Shown here one piece after another: positions 1-11,931 of a DNA stretch of 64,000 nucleotides. The notes below the pieces were generated by a model. It searched no databases. It was given only the letters and a program-made list of their open reading frames with translations, and was not told where the DNA came from. A program made the translations under genes and the position numbers. Each line of letters begins with the position of its first letter. Position 1 is the first letter of the stretch. The stretch is from assembly GCA_964016885.1 (NCBI GenBank), contig OZ024743.1:180082974-180146973 (forward strand), written 5' to 3'. Source of the DNA: Eledone cirrhosa (lineage: Eukaryota > Mollusca > Cephalopoda > Octopoda > Eledonidae).

Positions 1-110
1 TTTACACTTGATAAAAGTTTAGAAGTGACCAACCTAATACAGGGGTTTATTCGTAAATAATATCGGGTGTCATATTATGGAAAAAATTATTTGAAAAAAG
101 TTTCTTTCAA

Positions 111-2107
111 CATGGATAACACAAGAAAGAGGGAGAGCGCTGTCAGACAACACAGAGAGAGGGGTATTTTGTCAACATGTCAACAAGACAGCGTTCTAGC
201 GAAGGTAAGTATAAAAGAAAAAGAAAATATTATGAAGGAAAAGAGGAACAATATCATTTTTAATGATATTGTTTCAGATTTAAAATTACCAAATATTACT
301 AACACAAACAACACCAACAATAACACCAACAACAATACCATCAATAACGACAGCAACAACAAAAATAACACGATAAGATCGAGGAAGAAAATAACAATGA
401 CAATAACAACAGCCACAACAACAATAACAGTGGGAACAGTATCAACAAAAACAACAATAATGACAACAATAACAGCAACGACTGTACCAACGAAAACATC
501 AACAATGACATCAATACCAGTAACAGCGATCTCAGCATCACCAGGAAGACCCGTAGCGGCAGCAATAGTGGTGTCGCTGAAAAAGGGGCCACTTCTTTTG
601 CAGGTGTGGCTCAAAATATCCAAACAATGCTAGTCACAGAGGAGGAGATGGCAGTCGCAAGGGCCATGGTGACAAGAAACGCCAATAGAGTTTCCCTGAA
701 ACCTCCTCCCGATTTTTTCAAGGACCAGCAGCTACGGACGGTGACTTACCGCACCGTAAACAAAATGTCACATCGGGTGGAGAGAGCCACTGAGGCTCAA
801 ATCTAAAAGTCCTTGGGGTGCGTCTGGGCGCGCAAAAACCCACATCACCCGAGGCAGAAAGTATGTCACAGTAAACGTACTTTTCGCTACCCTGCAAGAG
901 GCGAAGTCTCATTCTTTGGTGCCCTCCTACTGCGGGCAGAAAATTCTGAGGGTCAAAGTGACTCAGGTCCCACCCGACGTGCCCATACCTTGGCTGGCCG
1001 CGTCTGTCCTTGCTGGAATCGTGGACAGGACGACCATGCTGCAAGTAGAGAAAATATGGAGAGAGAACTGATTCGGCATAGGCATGCAAATGCTAATACA
1101 AACTGACCAGGAGTGTATCGAAGCTATCCCCGATATCATAAACCTCGAGGAAGGACTCCAACTCCCTATAAGAGTGGATGAAAGACGCCCAAAATGTTAT
1201 CCCTGTGGGTCAAAGGGTCACCTCAGGGCCTTTTGCCCGCAGAAGACAGCGAAGAAGAAGGTCCCCTCTCCTTCCAATGACTGGTCCGCTGCTACCAAGA
1301 GCAGGGCAGGCAACAAACGCAGAAGACCCTTCCACGGTGAGTAGGAGGGCAACTTCCGTGGCACCCATACCAAGGCCACGGACAACTAAAACAGCAGCAT
1401 CAGTGGCGGTAATACCAGTAGCTACAATTGCAGTAGCTGCACAAGTAACAAAATCGCCGGACAGGGCTCCACTACCACCACCAACAGCCGTGGAGCACAT
1501 ACCCCTCCCAGACGCCACGGAATCCGACAAGGAGTCTGAGGCGGGAGTGGAGTGGCAAACGGTCTGCCACAAAAAAAAACAAAAAACCAAAAAAACCCTT
1601 AGCGTCACCCTCCAAAAACGAAGGCAAACAAAGAGGGGTTAAGCTTGCAAGGCGACTCGCAGCAACGCCACCACCATCACCCCAAGAATCACCACACCAC
1701 CACCACCAGCATCACCACAAATATCAACATTCGCAAACACAAGACAAACATACCCAACAGTTACAACCAGAAAACACCAACAAAACTGGGGTCCCCCAGA
1801 AAAAAAGCATTACACAGCCATAAACATGGCAAATAAAGAACTCTTAGAACATATAAAGCAGCACACAGACATTACGGACAAAATTTACTTCACCCCGCCA
1901 ACACCAAGAACTTTCCCGAAAAATATAAACATTATTGAAATTAAAATAGAACATTATAAAAAGTTAAAAGAAAAATTCCCCAACGCAGCTGGAGACTTCA
2001 GAGGGTCAGTTACCAAAAGGATATACACCGACATCATCTTGGAAACACCCATAACCAGCCAAAGGGACGGTTCAATTGTCCCTTTCCCACACGATCAGGG
2101 TAGGTGA
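111..2107 (+). pseudogene. LINE ORF1 (zinc-knuckle RNA-binding protein), decayed, copy T1
   Basis: Nucleic-acid-binding ORF1 protein of the + strand LINE family, expected to bind its own RNA in a particle with ORF2p. The start at 111 has the CAACATGG context also seen at the other copies' start codons. The first ~120 residues are low complexity, rich in N and T, from AAC/AAT/ACA trinucleotide runs. A folded part follows, with the family signature YRTVN..SHRVERATEAQI near 747-803. A CCHC zinc knuckle (CYPCGSKGHLRAFC, spacing C-x2-C-x4-H-x4-C) lies at about 1198-1239. A P/T-rich C-terminal linker ends at the stop at 2105-2107. Several frameshifts and a stop after EAQI break the reading frame, so no functional product is expected. 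Confidence 0.75.
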
Positions 2108-2139
2108 TCCTTTCTCACTTACTCCATTCCTCACCCAAC

Positions 2140-5100
2140 ATGGCCTTACTTAGATTAGGCAGTATAAATGTACGTGGCCTGGGGTCATCTTGGAAGCAGG
2201 GCTACCTGCTTAACGATCCCAGGTCACTAAACATAGATGTGGTGGCCATCAGCGAGACCAGAATTTCCGAAGCACGAGACATCGCACCGATCTTCGGTGG
2301 CTACGATGTATACGCATCTGCCAGCCGTCCGGGGCAGGTGGTGGAGTTGCTGTGCTTTTTCGGATCTCGCCATGCGGATCTCGCCATGCGGGCCTTCTTC
2401 GTGGACCCAGAAAGTAAGTCGGTGGTGGTGGACGTGACCAGCAGCGAAGGCAATGCTTTCAGGCTAGTAGCCGTCTACGCCCCAACAGGGGCAGGACGGC
2501 CAGATTTCTCCAGACGTCTAGAGACCTTTCTTTGAACGTCCCGCTCTTTAGTGTTAGTGGGTGCCTGGAACGGTATCTTAGATGCACACTGGGATTATGT
2601 GAGGCTAGGAAGACAGGGCAGGAGGGTGTAAAAGCCTCAGCAACCTGCTCAGATGTTTTGAACTGTCTGACAGGTATAGACTGTATCCGAATGTGCCAGT
2701 GTGGGCATGGGCAAACCGCATCGGGTCATCCAGATCGTATTTAGATAGGGTATTCTGTAGGGAAACCGATAAGGCTAGTGTAGGTTGTCCACAATTTAAA
2801 TTAGTCGACTACGCCGACCACAAATTTGTGATCTGTGAAGTTGACTTAGATAGTCTCCATAGGCAAGGGCCCGGCTACTGGAAGCTGAACACATCGTTCC
2901 CGGTGCGCAAAGCTTACAGAGTCCGGATTAGCGAATTAGTTAAGCGTGCATTGACGGGTGCGATCGTCAACAACAGGTTGTGGTTTACCCTGAAAAGGGC
3001 TATTAGAGTAGAATCGATAAGGTTTAGCAAAGGAGTAGTGATAGAGGAAAATAGAGTAGAGGGAGAGTTAGTTAGAAAGCTAGAAGAGGCGTTTAGGACA
3101 GGCATGGGCAACCGACGTGCTTGCGGCGAGATTGGCACTGGACCAATTCTTCAACGCAAAGCATGAAGGCTGCGTTGTCAGAGCTAGAACGCGTGCTCTA
3201 AGACACGAGGGGACGAAAGCCGTTCAATGGGCCCGCGTAGTGGAGGCGTGACGTGGTAACGAATCCACAATTCGGTCTTTGCCTGATCAAAACGGGCGCA
3301 TGTTGCTCGAACCCGAGCAGATGTGAGCAGCTTTTCCACAGTACTTTGTTCAATTGTTCGGGAGCGGCGACGGGCCGGATCGGAGTATGGACTTCGGTGA
3401 AATACGGGACGCGATGTCTGACTGCACGAGGGGTAAATCGCCAGGTTTGGATGGTCTGCCCTACGAGCTTTATGCGTACATGCCAGACTTGTTCGGCGAC
3501 CTTTTTGCAGATGTCTACTGCAACTGGCAGCAGAACGGATGCATTCCCACTTTTGTGAGCCGGGTAGTGGTGGCGCTGCTGAGAAAAGACCCAAACAAGG
3601 GGACGTTATAGACAACTTCAGGCCCATAAATCTGCTAAACGCAGAGTTTAAGATTTTGGCAAATGTGTTAGCAAAGAGATTGGCGCTTGTCGTCGGTGAT
3701 CTGGTGGGATAGCCACAGATATGTGCCATCCCGGACAGATCCATCCACGACAACCTCCATCTCATGCGATACATCATAGAGAGGGTGGTTAAGGAACATG
3801 GCACGGGTGGAGCCCTGATCAACTTGGATCAATCTAAAGCATTTGATAGGGTCGACCATCGGTATCTGGCTGCGGTCCTCGAGGCGGCAGGCTTCGGGCC
3901 CGCTTTTAGGGGCTGGATCGCTGCGATGGACAGCGACATCTGCTCGATTGTGAGGGTGAATGGTCACCTGTCCCAGCCTCTCAGCATCATACGGTCGGTC
4001 CGCCAGGGTTGTCCCCTCTCGTCCCTCTTGTACGTCTGACCCTAGAGTCGTTACTACACAAATTGGAGACGGGATGCGGGAGATCCATGTCAGCTTACGC
4101 CGACGACGTCACCGTGGTGGTGTCGAGCCCCAAACAAGTCCAGATGCTCGGCACCGCTCTCAAGGATTACGAAGCGGAGACAGGAGCAAAGATAATTGTT
4201 TCTACTTTTCGCACAAGGCCAGCAATTACCCAGAGTATTACTGGTACTTTATTTTATCGACCCCGTAAGGATGAAAGGCAAAGTCAACCTCGGCGGGATT
4301 TGAACTCAGATCGTAAAGGGACGTAACTATGCTGGAAAGCATGGTGTCCGACCCTCTATCGATACTGCCAATCCACCGCCACAGGAGCAAAGATAATGCA
4401 AGAAAAGTCGGTGGGCTTTTAACTCGGCACCTGGAGAGGCAAGTCCATGCCGTCCGACAGCGTCGTGGGGCGCTGGACGGAAGAACCGGTTAAATTGCTC
4501 CGGTTCTGGTTCGATCCGGACCTCCAGATGGAGAAAAACTGGAGAGAGGTTACGAGCAGGGTGGCCTCTCTCACCCAGAAATGGGCCGAGAGGAGGCAGT
4601 CTCTGAAAGGTCGGGCGGAGGTGGCGAATTCGTACATAGCGTCGGTCATCAGCTACCGCCTGACCGTCGTACCTTGCCTTCGCCCAACTTCGACCAAAAT
4701 GGAGTGCCTTCTGTTCCGCTTTTTGTTGAAGGGACGTGCTCCCATGGTCAGACGATCCATCTGCTGTCAACACCCGTTGCGTGGAAGACTAGGCATACCG
4801 TGGCTGATGATGCGCAAACATGCGCTGAGGCTGCGACATCTCTGGTGCTTCCTTGACGCTGAACAGGTGTGTCGCCGTTTGCCAGACGCGCTTTTCCCCA
4901 GCTCGTCTCCTTGAGTTAGCTGTAGTCCTGGATCAGGAAAAGACCGAGGGATAGCGCTTGGAAGTTGGAATGTCTCCAAGCGCTCACCGCCCTCTACCGG
5001 CTGGGCACTAGTATCGGTGGAACATCCACCTCGGCGTTCTATAGAGGGCTAGTGGAGGGAAAGAGCGACGACATCCTCGGGGATACTTTGGGCGTCAAAG

Positions 5101-5660
5101 ACGATCAGCTGTTCGCTCTCTTCAAGAGAACTTTCAGCCCGGGGCCTATGGACAACTTCCAGAAATTCCGGGCCTGGCAGTGCTACCGGGGAGCGTTGCC
5201 GGTTCGGGATAATCTCTACAGGCACGGAGGTGCTGTCAGCCGAGCCTTTCCGAGATGCGCGCAGGGCGACGAAACCGTCCTGCATGCACTCGTTCAGTGC
5301 CCGAGAATTGCTGACTTGTGGAGCTATGTCGAATAGCTGCTGTCGCGTGTAGGACGGATCCGGTTATCGACTGAGTCCATTGCGCAGATATCCCCTCCGT
5401 CCTCCTTTAAAGAGGAGAAAGGGAAGGCTGTTTTCATCTGCCTGGTGGCCATGGCGAAAGAGATTGTGTGGTGGACAAGATTGAAAGGGTTGAAGACAGA
5501 CACTTTCCTCTCCGGCCAATCCCTGATTAACCTTTTCAAGTTTCACTTGAAGAGGAAAATCAGGGAGGAGAGGCAAGTGCTGACTTCTAGTAAGTTTGTT
5601 GAAAGGTGGGTAAAAGTGGCGAGTCTGGTCCGAGTGAACACTCTGAGTATACGCATGTAG
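2140..5660 (+). pseudogene. LINE ORF2 (APE endonuclease-reverse transcriptase), decayed, copy T1
   Basis: Target-site nickase and reverse transcriptase. The N-terminal exonuclease-endonuclease-phosphatase fold is recognisable from INVRGLGSSWKQG, the SETRISEA motif and the SRSYLDRVF / ADHKFV blocks (about 2160-2835). The RT core is at about 3430-4130, with NLDQSKAFDRVDHR giving the first catalytic Asp, SVRQGCPLSSLLY, and SAYADDVTVVV holding the YADD box. The C-terminus has a CCHC segment (CPRCAQGDETVLHALVQC, C-x2-C-x8-H-x4-C), ending near 5300. The frame is broken by many indels and stops, including a 1-nt loss after the RT QGCPLSS motif and the SINE at 4197-4380. The start at 2140 matches CAACATG in the sister copies. 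Confidence 0.85.
4197..4380 (-). mobile_element. tRNA-derived SINE S1 inserted in ORF2 of T1
   Basis: About 184 bp. Read on the minus strand, it begins GGCGGTGGATTGGCAG (5' end at 4380), has a B-box-like GAGTTCAAATC and a TCGATAAAATAAAGTACCAG central part, and ends at GTAGAAACA. A perfect 17-bp target-site duplication flanks it (4180-4196 and 4381-4397, both starting ACAGGAGC). On the SINE strand, the base run directly after its 3' end is ATTAT. The insertion interrupts the RT domain just downstream of the YADD box, so it is younger than T1. Confidence 0.93.
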
Positions 5661-5757
5661 ACTGAGGTGTGGGAAAAGATAGAAAGGGTTCTTGCCCTGG
5701 TGGTCAGGGTGGCCGTGGTCTTTTGTGTGGTTTTCACCACGAGTGACCCTCGGAAGT

Positions 5758-5775
5758 TTCCCCCTTCTTGGGGAA
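5758..5775 (+). promoter_or_regulatory. 3' UTR stem-loop of T1
   Basis: TTCCCC, a short loop, then GGGGAA, followed by a T run. The same structure sits about 150-190 nt before the 3' end of all six + strand LINE copies. It is a candidate recognition structure for the element's own RT (inference). Confidence 0.5.
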
Positions 5776-5926
5776 TTTTTGTTGTTTAAATTTTTTTGGA
5801 TTTCTAGCTCGATTTTGTTATAACCTGTTTACACGACCAAAACCCAATTTGTATCGTCCTGTACTGTTCTGTGCCGTCGCTAATGTTTTTCTTCGTGTCA
5901 GCCCTTATGGCCAATAAAGAAAACAT

Positions 5927-5950
5927 TATTATTAGTATTATTATTATTAT
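5927..5950. repeat. (TTA)n junction between T1 and D1
   Basis: Short imperfect ATT repeat right after AATAAAGAAAACA of T1 and right before the 3' end of the minus-strand LINE D1. It serves at once as the tail of one element and the flank of the other. Confidence 0.85.
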
Positions 5951-6095
5951 GCATTTATCTTGCTTTATGTTCATACGAGTTATCACCAAGTCACAACCAG
6001 TGACCTCAAGAGACAACAAGGTCCGCCATGTTCAAGAAAGAACATACATACTCACACATGCATCTTTAGTGTTTAGACTTGTGATGTACTTATAT

Positions 6096-8944
6096 TGACA
6101 GAATCTTCCTTAGTATATGGCAGTTCCCATTAGTACTATCTTTTGTATTTCTCCTATACGCGGGTTTCCTGGGATTTGCGATAAGTAATCATTAGACCCC
6201 TTAGGTATCATTCCTCGAGCGCCTACAACCACTGATATTGTTTTATTTCTCAATTTCCACAGTTTTCCAATTTCTATCTCCAGGTCCTTATACTTGTCAA
6301 TTTTTCAAATGTTTTTATAGATACATTCTTGTCTATTGGAACGGAAATATCAATTAGCAGGCATACCCTCTTTTTAAAGTCCTTCAATATTACATCAGGT
6401 CTATTTGCATCTATTTTTCGGTCTGTTTGGATGCTAAAGTTCCACAAGATTGAGATGTGATCTTTTTCAAGTATGGGAGGTGGCTGATGCTCCCACCAAT
6501 TCTTTTGATGGGGCAGGTCAAAATGCTTACACATTATCCAATGTATGTATTGTGCAGCTCTGTCATGCCTGTTTAGGTATTCGGTTGGAGCTATAGGACT
6601 GCACATTGAAATTATATGGTCAATGATCTCTGGTTGTTTTTTACATACACGGCATAATGGGCTGCATCCATTTTTTATTACGTTGGCTTGGTAATTTTTT
6701 GTTGGCAGACACTGATCTTGTGCTGATATAATCAGTCCTTCAGTCTCCGATTTCAGTCCAGAGGATGCCAACCACTGATGGGTTAAAGTTTTGTCAACAT
6801 CAGGATTGTTAGCTCGTTCTGGGTATTTTCCATACAGAGGCTTTTCTTGCCATTTCTAAGCCAGTTTCTGTAGCAGTTCTTTCTTTGCAGTTACTTTTAC
6901 CTGCTTTGCTTTTTCTGTGTTTTCCATTTCAGCAGTAAATGGGACTTCTGAAATCTGTAGTCCATTACTGTATCTTTGTGCATCTTTTGTAATGGAGTAT
7001 GATCTTTTGATGCTTTCGTGTTTCAAACGAGTTTGATCATCCAATCATGTGATTCCCTTAGATATGTAGATAATCCAATTGTTGCAGCTTTCAACGCAAT
7101 GTCTAACTGGATTAACCCACGTCCTCCTTCTTTCCTAGGGAGATATATTCTATCTGTATCTGCCTTAGGGTGATGCATTCTGTGCATGGTTAAGAATGTT
7201 CGAATTTTTGTATCGAGCCTACGGATCTCTATGCTTGACCAGTTGATGACATTGTAACTGTAGGTTACAACTGGTATGGCAAGCGTGTTTATGGCATCGA
7301 TCCTATTCCTTGCATTCAATTCCGTTCTTAAGATTGCTCTTACTCTGCGGTAACATTCCTTCCTTATCCTTTCCCTCATTGTCGAGTGCTTGATTCCGTC
7401 TCCTTCACAAACACCTAGATATTTGTAAGTTTCCTCTTGATCAAGTTCTCTTATCACATTCCCTAGATAAAGATTAATGTCTGAACTTTTCAGCAGCTTT
7501 CCTCTGGTGAACGCTGCTTTGGCGCATTTATCCAGTCCAAACTCCATTTTAATGTTATCACTGAACTGCTCCACAGTGGATAATAGCCCTTGCAATTGTT
7601 CATCATTTTTTGCAAATAGTTTCAGGTCATCCATGTAGAACAAGTGATTAATGGTTTTGTCATAGACTTTATATCCATGTTTTGTTTCATTGAGCATTTT
7701 ACTTAATGGTATAAGTGCGATGCAGAATAAAAGCGGTGATAAAGAGTCACCCTGAAAAATTCCATAATTAATATTAACTTCTCCAGCTTCCAGTGATTTT
7801 TTTTCACTATTCAAAAGGAGTGTCGTTTTCCATGTCTTCATACTGAATGACAAAAACCTCCTGACAACGGGGGATATTTTGAAAATCTCTAAACATTTTT
7901 CAATCCAACTGTGTGGCAAACCATCGAATGCTTTTTTATAATCTATCCAAGTAATTGATAGATATTTGTGTCTATTATGACAATCTTCCAGTATCATTTT
8001 GTTAACCAAAAGCTGATCCTTACAGCCATATGAGCCTCGTTTACACCCTTTCTGCTCAATGGGAAATAGGTCATTTGTTATCAGGTGGTCATATGTATAC
8101 TCAGTTAGGACTGATGTTAAAATGTTATACATTGTGGTCAAGCAAGTTATCGGTCTGTAATTTTTGGGATTGTTTGTCTCATCATTCTTCGGAAGCAGGA
8201 ATGTAATGCCGTTAATTAGCCATGATGGTATCTTTTCTGGCTCCTTAACTATTTCATTGTAAAGTTGGGCTAACAGCTCATGAGACTCTGTGAAGGCATT
8301 TATCCAAAAACTTTGTATTTTGTCTTTTCCTGGGGATTTCCATTTGCTGGTTCTTCTTAGAGCCAAACGCAACTGTTCAACTGTTATATTTTCCCATATT
8401 TGTTCCTCAAGGTGAGGTGTATCTTTCATTTGTCTGTCTATCCATGGGGCATGTATATTATGAACTTTTTCTTCGGCCCACATGTTTCATTTTCCCTTCG
8501 CTGACTTTGTGCCAATAGCTTGATCTGATCAAATTCTATATCAGTTAGTAACTTTTTTCTTACAATATTTCTTCGAATATTGGCTAGTGTGTTACTGTCA
8601 ATATAGCCTCTGTTTTCGGGATGTTTCTTTTTCCAGTTGATATATGTCTGTTCTGTATTCGATGTATTTGATGGGTAGTACATGGCAGTGTAGAAAGCCT
8701 CAAGGACTTCTTTATTATCTTCCCTTGACCATTTTTCTCTCTTTTTCTTTGGATTTCTTGGTGGTGAGCATGGAGGGCCAATAGTAGGGGTATTCCGGTT
8801 ATGGGAGGTCTCCAGTACCGAAGTGATGGGAAGGTTTGAACCATTAGCTGATTTTTCGAGCCCAGTCTGGTTCGTCTCTGAGGGACGCGGCCCTTTTTTA
8901 CCCGGGTGACGGCCGATCCGGTGTGAGATTTTATCATTAGACAT
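6096..8944 (-). pseudogene. RLE-LINE polyprotein (Myb-like/RT/CCHC/RLE), decayed, copy D1
   Basis: Starts at 8944 with MSNDKISHRIG. A Myb-like DNA-binding segment (KWSREDNKEVLEAFYTA and a following NIRRNIVRKKLLTD helix) lies at about 8530-8760. The sequence then jumps through a deletion into the pre-RT region. The RT part is open for 486 codons (7023-8483), with WIDYKKAFDGLPHSW, GIFQGDSLSPLLF and FYMDDLKLFAKN (YMDD box) intact. The C-terminal part has a CCHC (CRVCKKQPEIIDHIISMC, C-x2-C-x8-H-x4-C) and a restriction-like endonuclease core of form RPD-x14-D (RPDVILKDFKKRVCLLID). Frameshifts near 7030 and 6280 and the N-terminal deletion make it non-functional. Confidence 0.85.
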
Positions 8945-9196
8945 TTACTTTATTTTGTCGCGTTTTATCCTTATCCGCCAAGGGTTAATCATTTCGCGTT
9001 ACCACTTCTAGAACGAGTGTCAACCAAGACTAGAGGGGTCGTTCTCCCCTAGAGACACGGCTATTCCCCGTCGGCCGCCATCCCGGTATTTGTTGGTCAC
9101 GGGGTTTTCTTTTTTGTTGTTTTGTTAAATTGTTATTATCATGAGTGGTTCCTTAATGTGAGCATTGCGTGATTTAAGAATGAAATTATTAATAAT

Positions 9197-9241
9197 TGTC
9201 TCCACTCCAGGCACAAGGCCAGGAATTACCCAGTGCATTAC
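9197..9241 (-). mobile_element. 5'-truncated SINE fragment S2 in the D1 leader
   Basis: Only the last 45 bp of the SINE (ending GGCCTTGTGCC..GGAGACA on the minus strand) are present, flanked by AATAAT at 9191-9196 and 9242-9247. D2 and D3 lack the insertion at the homologous point (GAATGAAATTATTAATAATATAATATAC) and so serve as empty sites. The 3' end abuts ATTATT, as in the other SINEs. Confidence 0.8.
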
Positions 9242-9657
9242 AATAATATAATATACTTTTTGCTGAAGTTGCCTGTTATTGTTGTTGGCTATGTCGGTGG
9301 TGGTGCTGGGGCTTTTTATATTGTTGGTGGGGAAGGGGGGAGCCAGCAGTGCCATAGTTGTTTACTTTTGGCCGGTGGCCGGGTCACTAAGTCAATCTAT
9401 TTATATCTTTTGCTAACCTCTCCCTTGTCTAGTGATACCGCCACCTTCCCCTTTCTTAAGTTAACAGAAGGTAATGGAATAGTGGTGGTAGCAATGAAGG
9501 ATTGGTGGCGGCGGTGATGAGATAGTGGTAGCAATGATGGATGGAGTGGTGGCGGCGGTGGTGTTGTCGTTACTGAGTTTTGTAGTTTTGTTTGATCTGT
9601 AGTATCTATGCGTTTGTGTCGCGTATGTTTAATATATTTGTTGACATATTCTCTTAA

Positions 9658-9658
9658 A

Positions 9659-9708
<50 letters not shown>

Positions 9709-9712
9709 TATT
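9658..9712. repeat. (TTA)n tract between D1 and T2
   Basis: About 55 bp of near-perfect ATT repeat separating the 5' end of D1 from the 5' end of T2. Confidence 0.95.
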
Positions 9713-9860
9713 GGCGACCTACGTAGTAAATCGTATCATCGTGAGCTCCGCAAAGGTTTGTTATTTACGTTTGTTAAAAATTGCCATTTATGGAAAATTT
9801 TTATTGTTAACTATATATAAGCGCACATACATTGTTTTCCGAAAAGGACACCCAAAAAGA

Positions 9861-9878
9861 TTGGGGCCTTGTGCCCAA
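9861..9878 (+). promoter_or_regulatory. Conserved leader motif TTGGG-N8-CCCAA (T2)
   Basis: An 18-nt inverted repeat 61 nt upstream of the ORF1 start position, followed by TTTAAAC. It has the same size and position as in four other copies with otherwise divergent leaders. It could form a short hairpin; function unknown. Confidence 0.5.
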
Positions 9879-9921
9879 AATTTAAACTTTTATGATTATC
9901 AAAAAATTTCTTTGTAAAAAA

Positions 9922-11897
9922 ATCGCTAATTCACCTCTACACCAAGCAGCTGAGAGCCTTCCTCACAAATTAACACCTCACACCGACACCACCATTGTAA
10001 ATGATACTACGTTTGCCAACACAAACAATTTAAGCACTAGCAATATTTTTAATTTGTCTCAGGCAGACGTTCATTTCCGGCCATTACCAATGACTGCAGG
10101 TGTTAAAGCCGCCACCACCACCACCGCGCCAATCCCCACCACCACCACCACCGCGACAACAGAAACAAAAGGAAAAATAAATCAACTCGTGATGTCGAAA
10201 CATTTTCAACCAAAATGAACTCTTCCAAACCGAACTCCACTGACGTCACCACCACCACAACTGAAACTAAAATTAATAATAACAAAAATAACGATAGCAA
10301 CAACAACAACAATGACATTAAAAAAACCACCCTGAGTTTTGCCAGAGTAGCATTTACGGTAACTCAGGAGGAATTAGAAAATGCCCCCAAAATGGTAAAG
10401 AAAGATGGGTACAGGATCAGCCCCCCCCCCACCTCCACACACACACCTAATAAAATGGAGCATCGGCGCCTATGCACCGTGTTGTATCGAACAATAAATG
10501 TAAAATCGCGCCGAGTGGAACGGGCATCGGAGTCCCAAATCCAAAAAGCTTTGGGACATGTGTGGGCAAGAAAAACCCACATCAGACGTGGGCAGAAGTA
10601 TGGAACCGTGGACGTGTTCTTTGAAACACCAGAGGAGGCTAGAGAACACTCCATGGCCCCATTAAGATGTGACGACTTAACACTCGTCCCAAGCTATTGT
10701 GGCCAGAGACTCGTAAAGATCAGGGTGACCCACGTTCCACCGGCCATCGAAATTCCCTGGCTAATAGCGGCCGTCCTCGCCGGCATCGAAGCCAACGCAA
10801 AGATAATAGCAATAGCAAAAGAAAAGCAGGAGAACTGGTCCGATTCTGGGATGGAGCTCCTGATCCAAGCGGACCAAAAAAGCACTGAGGAGATCCCAGA
10901 GGTAATAGACCTCACTGACGCAGCTACCTCACCGTAATTGTCGAGGGAAGAAGGCCCAGGTGTGTCGTTTGTGGTGAAGGAACCGACCTAAGGGCTTTCT
11001 GCCCTCAGGCTAAAAGGTCGAGGCCACCTCTCCTACCCACCCCAGTGACTCAACCATCAGCACCACCAGTAGCAGAGATGGCAGCAACAACTGTAGCAGC
11101 AACAACAGAAGCAACTATAACAGCAACAACCCCAGCAACAGTAGTAAAACCAACACCGCCACCACCAGCAAAACCAACACCATCACCACCCAACGCTTCA
11201 GAACTATCACCAGCGCCTACACCATCCACCATGCCACAACCAAAACTAACGGCTGTGGAGGATTTTCCACTCCCCGGCCTATAACAAGTGGAGACAGATT
11301 GTGACGACAAGGAGTGGGAAACGGTATCAGGAAAAAAAAGAAACCAACAAAGAAACAAATTCTCTTCCTTCCCCCTCCAAAAACAAAATACAGAGGGAAA
11401 CAAATAAATTAACAAACAAAAAAATTAGGACAGATATGCCACCATCCACACCAGCATCACCAACCCCATCACCCCAAACACCAACACCATCACCATCATT
11501 AACCCCAACACCACCATCACCTACACCACAAAAGTCACCAAAATGCGAAACAGAAACAAACCCACAACAAACGCAAACAAAACAAAACAACCAAAACGAT
11601 ACACACTACACAGCATTAAATTTGAACAACAACCAATTATTACGCTACATCCAACACAACACCAGCATCACAGAAAAAGACTACACAACAACCCCAAAAT
11701 TCACACCACCTCCGCACATACAAATCAATCGCATCACACAGAAAACGTACATGACACGAAAACAAAAATTACCCAAAGACATCGGAGACTTCCGACAAGC
11801 ACTCTCCAGGAGGATTTATAAGGACATCCTTCCTGAGGAGGCTACAAGCAGTGAAAAGGATGGAAAAACCGTCCTTCCTCTACGAGAAGTAAGGTAA
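9922..11897 (+). pseudogene. LINE ORF1, decayed, copy T2
   Basis: Homologue of ORF1 in T4. The start codon is lost (ATC at 9922 where T4 has ATG in AAAATGGCTAA). The N-terminal part is T/N-rich, from ACC and AAC runs. The folded core runs in one frame from about 10215 to 10937, with SFARVAFTVTQEELENA, YRTINVKSRRVERASESQI and LLIQADQKSTEEIPEVIDL. A frameshift follows, and then the zinc knuckle at about 10969-11010 reads CVVCGEGTDLRAFC, in which the zinc-binding His is replaced by Asp (T4 keeps His). The P/T-rich C-terminal region ends at the TAA at 11895, inside AGGTAAGT. A C10 run near 10420 is an expanded homopolymer relative to T4. Confidence 0.75.
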
Positions 11898-11931
11898 GTG
11901 GTCTTTCCCATCGTTTCCACTCCTTTTCAAC

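Larger units (their letters stand above)
1..5950 (+). mobile_element. LINE copy T1 (Tx1/L1-like, APE type)
   Basis: Two-ORF non-LTR retrotransposon, with its 5' end cut by or close to the window edge. The order is 5' leader, ORF1 (from about 111), a 33-nt spacer, ORF2 (from 2140), a 3' UTR, then AATAAA and a (TTA)n tail from about 5927. Its 3' UTR is closer to copy T5 than to T2, T3, T4 and T6, so it belongs to a separate subfamily. A reversed SINE splits the RT domain at 4197-4380. The Tx1/L1 assignment rests on the CCHC ORF1, the RT motifs and the C-terminal CCHC; a phylogeny was not possible. Confidence 0.85.
5951..9657 (-). mobile_element. RLE-type LINE copy D1 (R4/Dong-like family 1)
   Basis: Minus-strand single-ORF LINE whose 3' end is at 5951 (GCATTTATCTTGC on the plus strand) and 5' end at 9657. 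(TTA)n tracts lie on both sides (5927-5950 and 9658-9712). Compared with sister copies D2 and D3, it lacks about 750 bp of coding region (join near 8480), and its 5' leader stops about 450 bp earlier. A 45-bp SINE fragment is inserted at 9197-9241. Dong of Bombyx is known to insert in TAA repeats, which matches these flanks. Confidence 0.85.

Noticed and set aside
180..623. Hydrophobic minus-strand open frame looking like a membrane protein (V/L/I-rich)
   Set aside because: It is the complement of the AAC/ACA-rich low-complexity part of ORF1 in T1. The same shadow appears over the repeats of other copies (13124-13330, 23139-23348, 43284-43547).
3184..3822. 212-codon minus-strand frame
   Set aside because: Lies antisense to the RT domain of ORF2 in T1, and similar antisense frames occur in the other copies. 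This is a codon-bias shadow, not a gene.
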